Notes under the pieces: model-generated | Seen by the model: only the letters and a program-made list of their open reading frames with translations | What the model was told of the DNA's origin: nothing | Databases searched by the model: none | Assembly: GCA_024220505.1 (NCBI GenBank) | Contig: JAKZZE010000020.1 | Coordinates: 248,001 to 312,000, forward strand | Origin: Rhizopus arrhizus | Taxonomy: Eukaryota > Mucoromycota > Mucoromycetes > Mucorales > Rhizopodaceae | Reading direction: 5' to 3' | DNA length: 64,000 nt | Made by a program: the position numbers and the translations under genes | Shown: piece by piece, positions 37,901 through 49,400 of the stretch | How positions within the stretch are numbered: the stretch's first letter is position 1 | How the letters are laid out: every line of letters starts with the position of its first letter

Positions 37901-40212
37901 ACAAAAATTGTATGACTTGTCTAAATTATAGTTAGTATAATTTCAATTTTCTTACTAAAATTCTTCTCTTCAGCAGAAACCTTGTAGAAACCTACTAACT
38001 GCAATTGACAGATATGGCCTTTTGTTAGCCCATTGCTAGTAGCGAGATTTCAAATACTAAAAGCACGTCAGCATAAGTAAATATTGTAGAAGTTTATGGT
38101 TATTTAATGAAAAATTTAGAACAACGACACCGAAGTTCTTAATAACTTTCCTGTTGTTGCAGACAGATCGACAAAATCTATGCAAAATATATATCTAATT
38201 CGATGCAAACTCGATTTCCTTTTTGTATACTGTTTTCGCATGCATGATCGTCGACTTCATCCCTGCTTCCCTATAACCAAACTCTATATCATAAAATTTC
38301 TTAATCAACCATTGAGATCATTTCCCGTTTTTCTCTTTCAGTGCTTATACCAAGAAGATAGCATTCCCTCATTAAATGCATAGGTATCTAGGATGTATAA
38401 TATTTCTAATTATATCTGTACACATCCAAGTCAGAAGATATGAATTAATCAGTGAAAAAAAAAAAAAAAAAAAAAAAAATGACAAAGCTATAACATAGAA
38501 TCTTTATGTTAAGGAATCCATCGAGGAAGTATATTTACATGATGTAGAGCTTGTCGATCGGATACGTACAAAATGAATTTAATTTCTGGATATTTCATAT
38601 AGAAATAAACATACTATCCAGATAGTGGCATATAGCTTAATGCTGAGAAGTACACAATTAACTAGCACAAGTCAGCAGTATACTATTAATATCCATACTT
38701 GATAATCAGACTTTCATTAATGTAAATAATAATGATATGTAAAATCTTAAATAATAATATGAGTGTGAAAATGAGTAAAAAAATTTAGCCATTATGTCAA
38801 ATCCTCCCAAATTTCTTCCATCTAAGACAAGGCAGACAAACAATGTTTCAATTTTTTTCTATAAATTAATGTGAAGATACTAGTACATGAAGTGTCGAGG
38901 GAAATACACGAACTCTCCTAGCTATGATTCTAAACTAACACATCTATCTTGATGTCTCTAATCTTGAAAAAATAATAAATCCTCTGCACCGTTTGAATTT
39001 TCCTAAAAAAAAGTTTTTTAAGAGTTCAAGATGACGAATAGAGGATCAGTGTATATTTCCTATATCCACTGGTTCCAATGAACTGTTCTAATCACTGAGA
39101 TGAAAAGATTATATAAATTATAGGTGATATCAGAGAAAATATTTATGTGAAAATTAACGAATTTTAAACTTTGAGCATGACAAACATAATAGGGTATAAA
39201 TATCAATTACTAAATCACTACAATAATTGAAATACAATGATAATATTATCTGATTTATTTTTAATGTTCGTACGGAGGATGATTATTCATTACTAGAAAA
39301 AAGACAAATGCTAATATTTTTATTATCAAACATACCACGCTTGTGAAAAATACACTAACGACTTTCCATCAGTTTTTGTGCCAATAAACGCTAGAAATTT
39401 ACTATATAACAAAAAGACCAAGCAACGACTGTATGGAACAAAAATTGCTTAAAGTTAAAATTATGTCATCTATTCTTTTTATCAGTGATATTTTCAGGAG
39501 TATACCAAGATAATTTAATCTGTTCGATGGTTTTTGCTTATTCTTGATGGTTTGACTCTTAAACAAATGAGAAGGCACTTATTTTGTTTGCGTCAGTAAT
39601 AGAGCCTTAAAATTTATCACTGATAATCTAGTTCACCATGAAAATAACATCACTATATGCACTGTTGAATTTGATGAACAAATATCTATAACGGCACCTC
39701 TATTATATACGCTGACAGCCCATGCCAGTCAGAACTTAGGTGTCACAAGGATTTCTAGATCAATATCTTTTGTAGGAAATACTTTTAAAATAAATGAATT
39801 AATTTTAGAATGAACAAGAGCGGAAATCTGGAAAATCCGCAAAGATGGATTCACTGCTACCGATTTTTGTGCGTTCATGGTTGTTCATCCACCAGAAAAT
39901 ATTAGTTTGGTATCATTAGATCCTTCAATGGATCAGCTTTAGTCCTTGTTAAAAAAATGAATGCAGATGGAGTGTATTTTATGTTTAAATGAATCTAGTG
40001 CTGTCTTTGATCTACCTAATTGAAATACTCCATACTTTCTATTTAGTACAATCAGCTATCTTGTTAATTTTCTATGAAGGTCGGCATCAACAAGCAACGA
40101 AAAAATTTCAAAATATGTTAAATAAATATTAGCAATTCAAGTCATTTATAACAATGGTTAAGCTTCAAGTGAAGCGTTATGATTCCTTCTTTGATCCTGA
40201 TTACAAAATGCC
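34983..40212. other. 5.2 kb AT-rich gene desert
   Basis: No gene is supported: open frames are short and featureless. Homopolymers include A runs around 38456-38479. Near 39810-39960 the plus strand, in broken frames, reads short motif-like pieces (PPENISLVSLDPS) that might be the residue of a transposase or repeat gene, but this is too decayed to name. The desert ends exactly where the duplicated monooxygenase fragment begins. Confidence 0.55.
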
Positions 40213-40727
40213 TGATCATTCGGGAAAATGAATATCAATCGACTTCACAGCCACCATTTGCTGATGTACCAAAGAGTAAGGTTGTTTTGGGCCGAGAATA
40301 TGCCTTGAATACATACCATGAAGTATTCTTGATGTCAGACCCAACACTTTGCTTTATCGCCATGGCTCGTATATTCAGCCTTACCCCTTATTATGACACA
40401 CAGGCAATAGCCATTGCAAGGGTTTGGAGCGGCAATGCGTATATTCCTGAAACTCGATGGATGTGTCAGCTGGAGGCAGAATTCAAGCCAGGTCTGCCAT
40501 CAAAAATAAATATGTGCGATATACGTCGTAGAGAAGTCTATGTTAGCTGGTTAAACTATCAAGCAAACAAAATGGGAAAATCAGACTTGCCTCAAGTTAA
40601 AAACTTTGATGATGATTATGAACAAGAAGGGGAAAGTAGACCACAGATTTGGTGTGATTTTACAGATGCACATTTACAAAAAACAAAAGAGAGAATACGT
40701 AAAGAACTAGAAAGTTTATTGCCATAA
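40179..40727 (+). pseudogene. 3' fragment of the flavin monooxygenase gene (copy)
   Basis: Open frame of 182 codons. The first 11 come from unrelated flanking DNA and fuse by chance in frame to the last ~171 residues of the monooxygenase. Both the FAD (VAVIGAGPHG) and NADPH (VGVGISG) motifs are missing, so an enzyme is not expected. It differs from the source by one residue (SKVVLG against SKIVLG). The stop and the short 3' flank are copied as well, so a transcript here would match the 3' UTR of the parent gene. Confidence 0.9.
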
Positions 40728-41330
40728 TTGCCTTTATATATTTATATATCTTATCCCTTTTTATGCTCTTCTCTAATAAAGTTTCATGGCATTTTCAAAG
40801 ATAGAAGCTAATTGTTCACGGGCGGGTTCACGGGTAGGAGCAAGCTTAGTGACACGATGTTGAGGCAAAGCACCTTCAACCAAGTCAGGGATGTAAGAGG
40901 TATCATAGCCAATGCCACTTAAACCATTAGGTAATCCTAAGTCTTCGAGGAAGCGAGTCAATTTCTCTGCAAGTACTTCACCAGCCATGGAGTCCTTGAT
41001 TCTGGCAGGATCAACACCAAAGGCAGCAGCAGCATCAATATGTCGATCAGGACAAGCATTAGAGGTGAAACGGAACACTGAAGGAGCAGTCAATGCGACA
41101 GAGACACCATGAGGCTAATACAAAGGATTTAATTGTTTATGCAGGATGGTTAGCTTTTTTTTTTTTTTTTTTTACTTACAATAATGGGATGTTCAACGTT
41201 ATAGCCAGGGTGCTTATAACTCTTGTTTAATCCACTGATAGGATAACTCAAGCCGTGACAGAGGTGAACACCAGCATTACCAAATCCAATACCAGCAAAA
41301 GTAGCTGCCAGCAACATTTGACTTTGTGCT
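40213..41330. repeat. Inverted duplicate of transhydrogenase/monooxygenase junction
   Basis: A 1.12 kb copy of 19129-20244 in opposite orientation. Left breakpoint: identity starts at TGATCATTCGGG (40213), preceded by unrelated AT-rich DNA. Right breakpoint: identity ends at GTGCT (41330), after which the sequences diverge with a few chance matches. I see one substitution and a two-base poly(A) length difference. No transposon ends or target duplications are visible at the borders. Confidence 0.95.
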
Positions 41331-41335
41331 CCAAA
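40773..41335 (-). pseudogene. 3' fragment of the transhydrogenase gene (copy)
   Basis: Copy of the last exon (41114-40773) plus the last intron and most of the preceding exon (about 41330-41177) of the transhydrogenase. It retains HLCHGLSYP and PHGVSVALTAP but lacks the N-terminal NAD-binding half and the presequence. Reading frames are undamaged, which fits very recent duplication. The donor, poly(A) stretch (A19) and acceptor of the intron are present. No function as an enzyme is expected. Confidence 0.9.
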
Positions 41336-41649
41336 ACCTTTTGAAGTGTAAGCATATATATTCAACAAGATGCAATGTTTTTTAAAGCTAAATTCTGTAT
41401 AGAAACCTGGTATTAGTCTAGGTATTGTGAATCATGATATTGCTCGGTGTGTTTATGATATGCCAGATGTAGCTTATCCAAAATAGTTCATAAAAACTTT
41501 TTACTCGAAATCCCTCCTTGAAAAATCCTTGCTGCCTAATAACGCAAGACTGCTCAATTTACTTTTTTGATTGGTCACAGGTTTTAGGGGGCCGCTTACA
41601 CTTTTTTTCACAGCTCAATTTATTTTCTTTTTTATTCTTTAAACTTCAA
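41336..41649. promoter_or_regulatory. Upstream region of the Sde2 gene
   Basis: About 310 bp with no coding signal. It ends in a T/C-rich stretch (41600-41640) before the start codon. The insertion of the duplicated block lies immediately upstream, so the original promoter may have been altered or newly formed here; this is inference. Confidence 0.45.
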
Positions 41650-42479
41650 ATGACACAGGCTATTGTCTCTTTACTTTCTTCTTCATCTATTTGCTTACCC
41701 ATTGAAGAAGAAACATGCACAGCACATCAATTAAAGCAAAAGATAGCACAATTGACCTTCATTCCAGTAGATCAGCAAGTATTGAGCACTGTTGGTGGTA
41801 TTGCCTTGCACGATGAACAATATTTAGAATTCGAAAATAACACTCTTTACTTTAATCTTTCTGCAAGATTGTTGGGTGGTAAAGGTGGTTTTGGATCTAT
41901 GCTTCGTGCCCAGGGTGGAAGAATGAACGCACAAAAGACAACTAATTTCGAAGCCTGCAGAGATTTACAAGGAAGACGTATCAGAACAGTAAATGAGACT
42001 AAAAGGTTAGAAAACACAAACAGACATGTGTTGAAGAAGAAAAAAAACTTATACACACTTATAGGATGCAAGAAGAGTTGGAAGCAATCCCTGAACGTGA
42101 AGCAGAAAAAAGAGAAAAATTGAAAAGAAAGATAGAAGAAGCGCTGAAAGAGAGAGAGCCCAGAAAGCATTTATTTGATGATAACAAATTTTTAGAGGAA
42201 TCTGAAGAAATGGTCGAAGGTGTCAAGTCAGCAGTAGGACAAGCAATTAAACGTCAAAAGGTTGTTCATAAACCAGTTGCTTCAACTTCAAATAGTTTAT
42301 TTGATGATGAAGTATCGTCAGAAGAAGAGAACGATGAAGATGAGGATGAGGAAGAAGAAGAGGAAGAAGAAGAAAAGTCAGAAAAGGACAAGAAAGAAGA
42401 ATTGACTAACAAAGAGGAGGCTGTTGTAGTGAATCGCCCAAAGAAAGATGTTAAAGGAAAAGGAAAGCAAAAGAAATAA
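41650..42479 (+). CDS. Sde2-like splicing and genome-stability factor
   Basis: Predicted 256-residue Sde2 homologue. Known Sde2 proteins are made with an N-terminal ubiquitin-like fold that is cut off after a diglycine; the processed C-terminal part joins the spliceosome and supports splicing of particular introns and telomere silencing. Two exons: 41650-42005 and 42065-42479. Residues 1-77 are the ubiquitin-like part, ending SARLLGG; cleavage would expose KGGFGSMLRAQGGRM, followed by FEACRDLQGRRIRTVNETKR (joined to MQEELEAI across the intron). The second half is Lys/Glu-rich with a long acidic run (42335-42380) and a basic C-terminal tail. The start is the first ATG before the ubiquitin-like fold. 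Confidence 0.93.
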
Positions 42480-42731
42480 GAGCCTCGCACATATTTAAAT
42501 TCTACATGCAATATCCATAATTCATTCCATTAAACAAACTTATAAAAGTGACTTCTCGTATTTTTTATTATATTATTTACAAAGTATATTTTATGTGCAT
42601 GAAATCATTGTATTCGTTCGCCTTTAAAACAGATAGTAATCAGAGTCTTTTTTTTTTGTCGTTTAATGTCTCAAGATATTATCCTTTTCAAAGGCTGTAT
42701 CTATGTACTAAGATATTTGGATTCTTTTGCA

Positions 42732-44067
42732 TCATCCAAAATAAATCATGAAATCAAGAAAAACAAAAGAAGACGCAACCCAAAGAAGCACAGCCATTTT
42801 GGAACGAGAGGCGGCAGAAGTAGGAGAAGGAGAAGGCTTCATGCCATGGTTTGTATTATTGTCGTCACACGAAGATCGAGGTTTAGGTGTCTTGACATTC
42901 CCTTCCGTCGTATAATTCGTTCTTGTCAATATAGTTGAATACCCAATCGAATCTAACATGCGCAAGATGCCGGGTCCGATGGGTGAATGGTATGTGAGCT
43001 CCACCCTTGTGTTATTGGGTGTGGATGCATTATACTTTATGGTGGGTATATTTTTATAATATTGGGTCACCAAACTATCCAATGTCTTGCCCATTTGATA
43101 ATCACGCGTCATCAAGAAATCCACTGTATCTGCATACTTGTCATCCAGATGAGCTACCATCAATCCAGGCCGATTGATCGCTGGATCGGTAGCTTCATAC
43201 ATGGTTTCTTCAAAGAGACCCTGACCAGTCAGTAGTGTCATGTTTTGATAAGTTTGATTAAGATAAGTAATAAGATTGTAACTACTATTAGCTACAGGAG
43301 GTGGTTGAAACTGAAATTGAAGTGTCTCGGGCTGTGATAGTGAGACCCACAGCTTATGCGCCAGAGTGGATTGATTTGCTGAATTAAAGAGCCGGATGAA
43401 ATTGATAATGAAGGCTTCATTATTGGTATCTACACAAAAATTTTGCATGTCAAACGAGAGGTCAGATAAGGGTGAGACCTGTGTTTTATTGAATGATGTG
43501 TCGACGACCATCAGGTACTTGTCAAAGATCATGGTCGGTTGAAAGCCTGTGATGTAAGCAGGCCCTGTCTCCTGATTGATGTACCAGTATGGGCTTGGTG
43601 TGACGAGTTGAAGCTCGAGTGGGTCAATGATGCCATCGACAAGCGTCTTGAAGGGTGACTTATTGGTCCAGAAATAGGCTGCCCATGAGCTCAAAAGCCC
43701 AAGACCGTGAAGTAATTCATGCAAGATGACAAGACGAAAGTCGACTTGGTATTGCAAAATGTCTGTATCATTCTATTTTGTACATGAACAAAGATATCGA
43801 ATGCTTGTTTCTGTATAAAACTTACCAGAAACCAAAATTTTCCATTTGGAGGTACATTCGTACCATTCCATCCATCCTCCGTTGCCTGGTCTATATCAAC
43901 AGCATTCATATAAACATCATGATTAATTGCAATCTCAACGTCATACTGTGACCATACAGAGGTGCTACTGTAAGGTGCTAATTGTTTAGCCAAGGCTTGA
44001 GGGTATACATAGTTTAGATCTGCTCCTTCTTCAAATGGAAGTGTAAACTATCAAGTATTAGTTGATA

Positions 44068-44109
<42 letters not shown>

Positions 44110-44665
44110 CCTGTGATGTGGGTATTCCCCATGCAAAAGTGTCGTTAGAACAAGACACTTCACAAAAACTGTAGTAAGATACTTTGATTCTATGATAAAC
44201 ATGTAAATAAACTAAACCAAATGATATTCTTATTTACAATAGTGAATTTTTCACATTCACCACTCGAGTGAATTCATCAATGGCAGCACCAACTGATTTA
44301 CTAACTTTATTACAAAATAATTCATCTGCTTTACATTCTAAGTCATATTGAACAAGCGGATCTGAAGTATTGGTATATTGAAGTGCTGTACCATTTAATG
44401 TTTGATTTAATACTGTTGAATAAGTAGGAGTAGGCATGATACTGTAAGATACAAGCGATGGTTGTACTGAACTGGTTTTATTGGCTGTTTCTACTTCTTC
44501 TGTTAATTTATCATTTTCTATGCGGTTGTGTTTACCCTCTGTCTGTCTTTTATTCAAAGATACAATTGGAACATGATTGATAGATGGGTCACAATAAACC
44601 AATGTTGTATATAAATAAATGAAAATAAATGCCAAATTGGCTATATTATAACCATAAATATCCAT
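42732..44665 (-). CDS. Secreted, probably GPI-anchored, HExxH metalloprotease-like protein
   Basis: Predicted 589-residue surface or secreted protein of an unnamed fungal family. Exons: 44665-44238, 44189-44111, 44047-43826, 43772-42732. The first ~32 residues form a signal peptide (YNIANLAFIFIYLYTTLVYC). Near residue 255 lies LVILHELLHGLGLLSS: an HExxH zinc-binding helix followed by GxxS, where metzincins would have His or Asp as third ligand. Many Asn-x-Ser/Thr sites (NQSTL, NTRVE, NYTTE) suggest glycosylation. The C-terminus has a Ser/Pro stretch, a small-residue region and a hydrophobic end (VLLWVASSFVFLDFMIYF), the layout of a GPI signal. A longer reading starts at a TTG and was not used. 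Peptidase activity is inferred from the motif only. Confidence 0.82.
44073..44106. repeat. T34 homopolymer inside an intron
   Basis: 34 T residues on the plus strand. On the coding (minus) strand this is GTAT followed by A34, directly after the splice donor of intron 2 of the metalloprotease-like gene. Length is likely polymorphic and prone to assembly error. Confidence 0.9.
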
Positions 44666-45114
44666 AGAGAAAAGAAGAAGAAAAAAAGCAAAAAACAAGC
44701 TAAAAAAAATTATCTATCAGCTGAGTTATAAACGTAGCGCATGGTGAATTGTGCGGATCCCTTTTTATGTGACACAGATCTACGTTGGGGAATAAGCTAG
44801 TTTGTCAGGAAGGAGAACAAGATTTACATCAAGTGTGATTATTAAATCATTTAATAAAGCCTTTATGAAATACAGACACATATATTTTATTGTTGTTGTA
44901 TGTAATTCCCCTCTTATATGATTATATCCTTTGTTGTCTCTCCTTTATATTCAATTAATAAAGTTATCTCCTATAAAGTCTTTTTTTTTTTTCCCTTCTT
45001 TCTTATAATTTTCCCCTTTCAACGTCTGTTTCTTTCTTCTTTATTAAATAATTTGTTAATAATATAACACAAAAAAGAAAAGCTAATACTAATCGAAAAA
45101 AAGAATCAAAGACA
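44666..45114. promoter_or_regulatory. Divergent promoter region, metalloprotease-like / small membrane protein
   Basis: 449 bp between divergent starts. It is AT-rich, with a pyrimidine-rich stretch at 44980-45040 facing the plus-strand gene. No coding signal is seen. Confidence 0.5.
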
Positions 45115-45657
45115 ATGGAGTTGTATGAAAATAAGCTTTCACAATTCATTAAACAAACCAAAAATACACTTTATCATTATTGGTTCATATTTTATGGTCC
45201 AGTTTTTTGGTTTCTGATATTCATCTTTATGCATTGGGAATTTGACAGCAAAGAAACAATAGATCTTGAAGAATGTTTAGATACACCCTTGGCTCCGTGG
45301 GAAACTGCAGTAGAATTACCCACTGCTAAAGAAAATGCATGCTCCTTGGTACACTCCCCGCCATCACACATGGAACAAGACGAACCCAAGAAATCTCTGC
45401 CTGTCAAGCGATCTCTTAAATCGCTCAAGGATCAAATCATATCATCATGGAAACAAAAGCGTATTGAAAGCCCTATGAGCATTCGATTACAAAAGAGGCA
45501 AAACTCAACCGCATCTTTACCCGTGAAAAAGAACAAGATGTTTTTACTGAGAAGATTTAGTGATCAAGATGTTCAAATTGACAAAAAGAAAAGTTTCAAC
45601 AAGACAGAAGCCATTCAAAAACTAAAGTCGTTTAGTTTAAAGTTAAAGCGTGCATGA
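45115..45657 (+). CDS. Small single-pass membrane protein, unknown
   Basis: Intronless frame of 180 residues; I do not recognise the family. A hydrophobic, aromatic-rich segment at about 21-40 (HYWFIFYGPVFWFLIFIFMH) should span the membrane. The following ~35 residues are acidic and the C-terminal ~90 are strongly basic and Ser-rich (KQKRIESPMSIRLQKRQNS, SLKLKRA), suggesting a cytosolic tail that could bind membranes or be phosphorylated. The ATG follows a typical A-rich leader. The gene is convergent with Efr3, with only 30 bp between stop codons. Codon use and the defined topology support a real gene. Confidence 0.65.
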   Translation: MELYENKLSQFIKQTKNTLYHYWFIFYGPVFWFLIFIFMHWEFDSKETIDLEECLDTPLAPWETAVELPTAKENACSLVHSPPSHMEQDEPKKSLPVKRSLKSLKDQIISSWKQKRIESPMSIRLQKRQNSTASLPVKKNKMFLLRRFSDQDVQIDKKKSFNKTEAIQKLKSFSLKLKRA

Positions 45658-45687
45658 CAGTGTACTTTATTCATTTACAATAAAACA

Positions 45688-48600
45688 CTAGGGTTTATAA
45701 GGAGGATTAAATAATGAAGGGGAACTACAGGAAAAGATGAGATTGAGTTGACAGTATTTATGTCTTGGTTACTTACCTTGTCTCATTGTGTCCAGAAGTA
45801 ATGGATTCTAAAAGAGAGCTCATGTCAGTAAAGGCCTCATTGGGATTTTTTGATAGATAATTTGAGCTCATCACATCTAAGCCCGCTACTTCTGTTTGCA
45901 TTTGTCCTACAAGTGCCTCTTTTAAATTCTCTACATTGATTGTCTGCTTATTCTTTTCGCTATCATTCAACTAAAAAAAATATGAGTCGAATGAAAACAT
46001 TTGCTATTTAGAGCACTTACAGTCATCTCTGTTCCACTTGACCAAGACGTAACCAATTTCGCCTTCAAATCACTCAAGTTACGCGAAGTTCTAATCCTGA
46101 AAGTAGATCCATGTTTATCTAAATATGGCACAGTCAGCATGCTCTGTTCCATTTTGAACAATGTGTTACCTTCTGTATTGACATCCCACTGAGCATTAAG
46201 TTTGTTGACAAGATCAATTCCTTCTACATCGTCTTGATCTCTCAAGGGTCCATCTTTGGACAGCATCTCCACTACTACCGCTTGATCCACAAATCGATCT
46301 ACAATGTTTCGATTCTCTGGTTCCAACTGCTCGAACTCATTCACTGTGAAATCATTCGTCATAAAGACAATCGAATATTCATCATGTTTCAAGCGTTCCT
46401 GCTTGATTCCTTCAGCATATTCATGTAGACTATCAATACGGTAGAATTCAGCGATCATCAACAGCCACTCGACTGTAAGAGCGGCTGCAGCACGTTGTCG
46501 GGCAGTACCCTTGATGATGGTCTGTTTGACCAGGGATTGTATTTCAAATATCAGAGGGACGGCCCGGATCGTTTCGTCTACTCCAAACCGACGTGTCATT
46601 GCAGATAACAGTTTCTTGATAGCTATCATGTCGCCTACAGTAGATAACTGAATCCAGTCTAATATGGTTTGATGGAGTATATTGACAAGATGGATATCAC
46701 CTTGATGTGTGAGGGTATGCTATAGTAAAATATATGAATGTCAAGTAGTGTGTAAGTTTGATTATAAACTATATACTTTGGGATAAGGACTACGAAAAAA
46801 GATTTAGCTATTGTACCTTTTTTTCTATTTTTTTTTTTTTTTTTTTGCTTACTTTAAACCGATATCATCTTCTGCTGTTTCTTCCAAATAATAAGTTAGC
46901 ATTTCAGCAAATTCGATACGTGTTTCTATCGTGAAATTAAGACAAGGTTATACCTATCGAATGGTTTTGTTTATACCTGAAGCAGTATCAAGCAATAATC
47001 CTAAAGCGGGAATCAAGGTATCAGGACTAATCGAATGATTATAAACGAGTGTATCTCCTTCTCTCTCTGATTTTTTTGCTGAGCAAACAACAACATGCTG
47101 TAAACATTGAATGGTTACCCCTCTATATTCTACAATAGATAACCCTTCTATTGTTGTATCTGCATGGTTGATGCGAAGTTTGGAGATAATGGAGCTTGTG
47201 ATGTCATTCAATTGGTTGACATAATATGTTTGAGAAGCCAATCCTCCAATGCTTTGAAGTAGGCCTTGATGAATAAAATAATGTAATTCATTGACATCTT
47301 TGCTGGTCGTGAACTTTTTGTTGCTGTCGTGAAGAGCTTGAATAAGTTGTGCAAAGAGTGAATTCAAGACCTCAAGCACCGAAATACCAACCAAAGATAC
47401 ATTGGCATTAAGAACGGCGTCTAATGCAGATACGAAGGATGCTCTTTTTTCAAGATCATCAATGCTTTCAGATTGTGTGTTGTCTAATTGTTGGATCAAT
47501 TCGGACACTAAAAGATAACTGTACTGAGGCTGACGATACAAATGAGATGTCAATTTTAGATTGCTTTTTTAAATTTCTTACTTGAAGAGAATGAAGTACT
47601 AACTTCATCATAGATACAACCAAGTTAGGTGGCCACCATTTTTGCTTATTATCTACATATCTATACAGCAAAAGTTAGTTGGAATAATTTTTTGCAAGTG
47701 TACATCCACTTTACGAGAATATAGGAACAAGTGATTGTCTTAAAGCTACACCATTAGCCTTACCAAAGAGTAAGGCACACGTCTTGGCAGCCAAGACATC
47801 GATCGTGTGTGAATTGAGAGTTTCATTGTTCATGGCTGATTCAAGAATATCAATATTTTCATTGCTATCACTGTGTGAATAAAGTGACCTTGTAGAAATT
47901 AAATGTACCTTTGTGCCAATGCATCAGCGGGGTTTTTTGTGGTGGACAAGGTGACGATGAGTGGGTTCAAGATCAATTCGAGTTGTGTCTTAAAATTGGA
48001 TGCTTGAAGAGCGCTGGATATGACAGCTGCTTGAAGCGTACGATGACCATTGTATCTCATTCTATATCAATTGTATCAGTCTACAGACGCTCTTCTTTTA
48101 AAAAATCCCATTTTACTGTAATCGTAATAGATCGTCTGATGAGGACTCAAAAGAACAAAAGCCAGAAAACTTCTTCAAAAGTGTTTCATAATTATGAGTG
48201 AAATCAGAGTCTACGCCTAATGTGGATCCATCATGATGTTCGGTAAACACGACAAACTAAACTAAATAAGACACTCTGTCATTCAATTGCATCTATTCAT
48301 TTACCACTTGACAAGCATGGTCCACTAATTCAGTATCATTTGTCTCTAATATAAGTTCAATAACCTTGGCTACGTATTTTGAAAACAAGTTCAAGTCTCG
48401 GTGGCAAGACTGAATGAGTGATTTAAGGATGTCCAACGTCACGTGATTATTTCTAAAAACAATAATCAGCACTTCGCTTTTTTTTTCCCCCTTTTTTATT
48501 GTGAATTACTGTTTTCTTCCTCTCCACACATCTCGTTCCACCTTCTTTTCAAGAAACAAGCCAACCTTGGTCAATTTGACTGGTCTTGAGTTGGCATAAA

Positions 48601-48758
48601 AAACTAAATAACTAAGCTCTGAAGATTTTGGTTTATTCTCGCCTTCTTTTTCTGGATAGCAATTGTTTATGAGTGTTGCATGTTTTGCGTAACTTTTTAA
48701 ATAGGTTTAATTAAAGTTCCTTTTTTATATATATATTTTTCATGCCTTACAGGTTCAT
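45688..48758 (-). CDS. EFR3: Efr3, plasma-membrane scaffold of PI4-kinase
   Basis: Predicted 811-residue helical-repeat protein that anchors the Stt4/PI4K complex at the plasma membrane. Exons: 48758-48751 (uncertain), 48692-48510, 48452-48305, 48256-48117, 48061-47909, 47870-47715, 47660-47582, 47529-46977, 46925-46853, 46789-46777, 46719-46021, 45970-45777, 45724-45688. The N-terminal family block is clear: YAKHATLINNCYPEKEGE, SRPVKLTKVGLFLEKKVERD and NHVTLDILKSLI, then VFTEHHDGSTLGVDSDF. Later blocks include WWPPNLVVSMMKLVLHSLQ and RIEFAEMLTYYLEETAEDD. A 13-nt micro-exon (46777-46789, phase-consistent) bridges two large exons. The C-terminal ~70 residues are polar. Membrane attachment in this family relies on an N-terminal basic or acylated segment; the short first exon here is a best guess. 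It is divergent from the Cox6a gene. Confidence 0.9.
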
Positions 48759-49400
48759 AGTACTGAGAGAAATAAGAAGAAAGAAAGAAAAAGCTTGAAT
48801 ATAAAAAATGAAATGAAAAAAGGAGTCCAAAAAAAAAAAAATGTGTTTGGACATAAATAGCAAAATTCACATTTTCTGTGTAATACATTTAAATTGCTTC
48901 ATCAACTCAATTAAGCCATGAGAGAATAATTAATGACTTTTGTTGACTTGGTGCCACGTCTATTTCATATTGATGGCTTTATAATTTTATATTAATTCAT
49001 ACAATAACAGATCAGAAAATAGGAGCCTTCAATTAATCTTGAGTTGTTATCATTATACATTCACTACACGTGAAAAAGAGCTCTTGGGCTCTATTTTTCT
49101 AGTGAAATAGTATTATCTTTTTAGAAATACAGTCCATCACAATCAATAGATTACTGGCTCGAGTAACATGTTTGAGAATGAATGCTGATCCATCTACGCG
49201 TCTTATCCTCTACTTTGTCATGCAGAGCATTCATTGTCCGAGTCTATGGCTTCAATCGGCTGTCAAATCATTTTATTGCGTCAACAAAACCCAAATGCAA
49301 TGAAGCAAAAGAACAAGAAAAATTATCCTGGCTGCACTTCAAAAAATATGAGCAGATAAAAAAAAAAAAAAAACATTTTACTCTTAGAAATACATATAAA
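48759..49400. promoter_or_regulatory. Divergent promoter region, Efr3 / Cox6a
   Basis: 642 bp between outward-reading genes. It contains poly(A) runs near 48829-48840 and 49357-49373. An open frame from 49182 runs into the Cox6a frame, but its residues are unlike any domain and it ends in a lysine run, so it is leader sequence rather than an extended protein. Confidence 0.5.

Noticed and set aside
40179..40727. A new 182-residue gene
   Set aside because: It is a copied fragment lacking both dinucleotide-binding motifs, fused by chance to an upstream ATG.
42266..42511. Minus-strand Ser-rich ORF
   Set aside because: Shadow of the acidic run of Sde2.
49182..49400. N-terminal extension of Cox6a
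   Set aside because: The extra residues have no domain and pass through a lysine run; the ATG at 49401 gives a normal presequence and family length.
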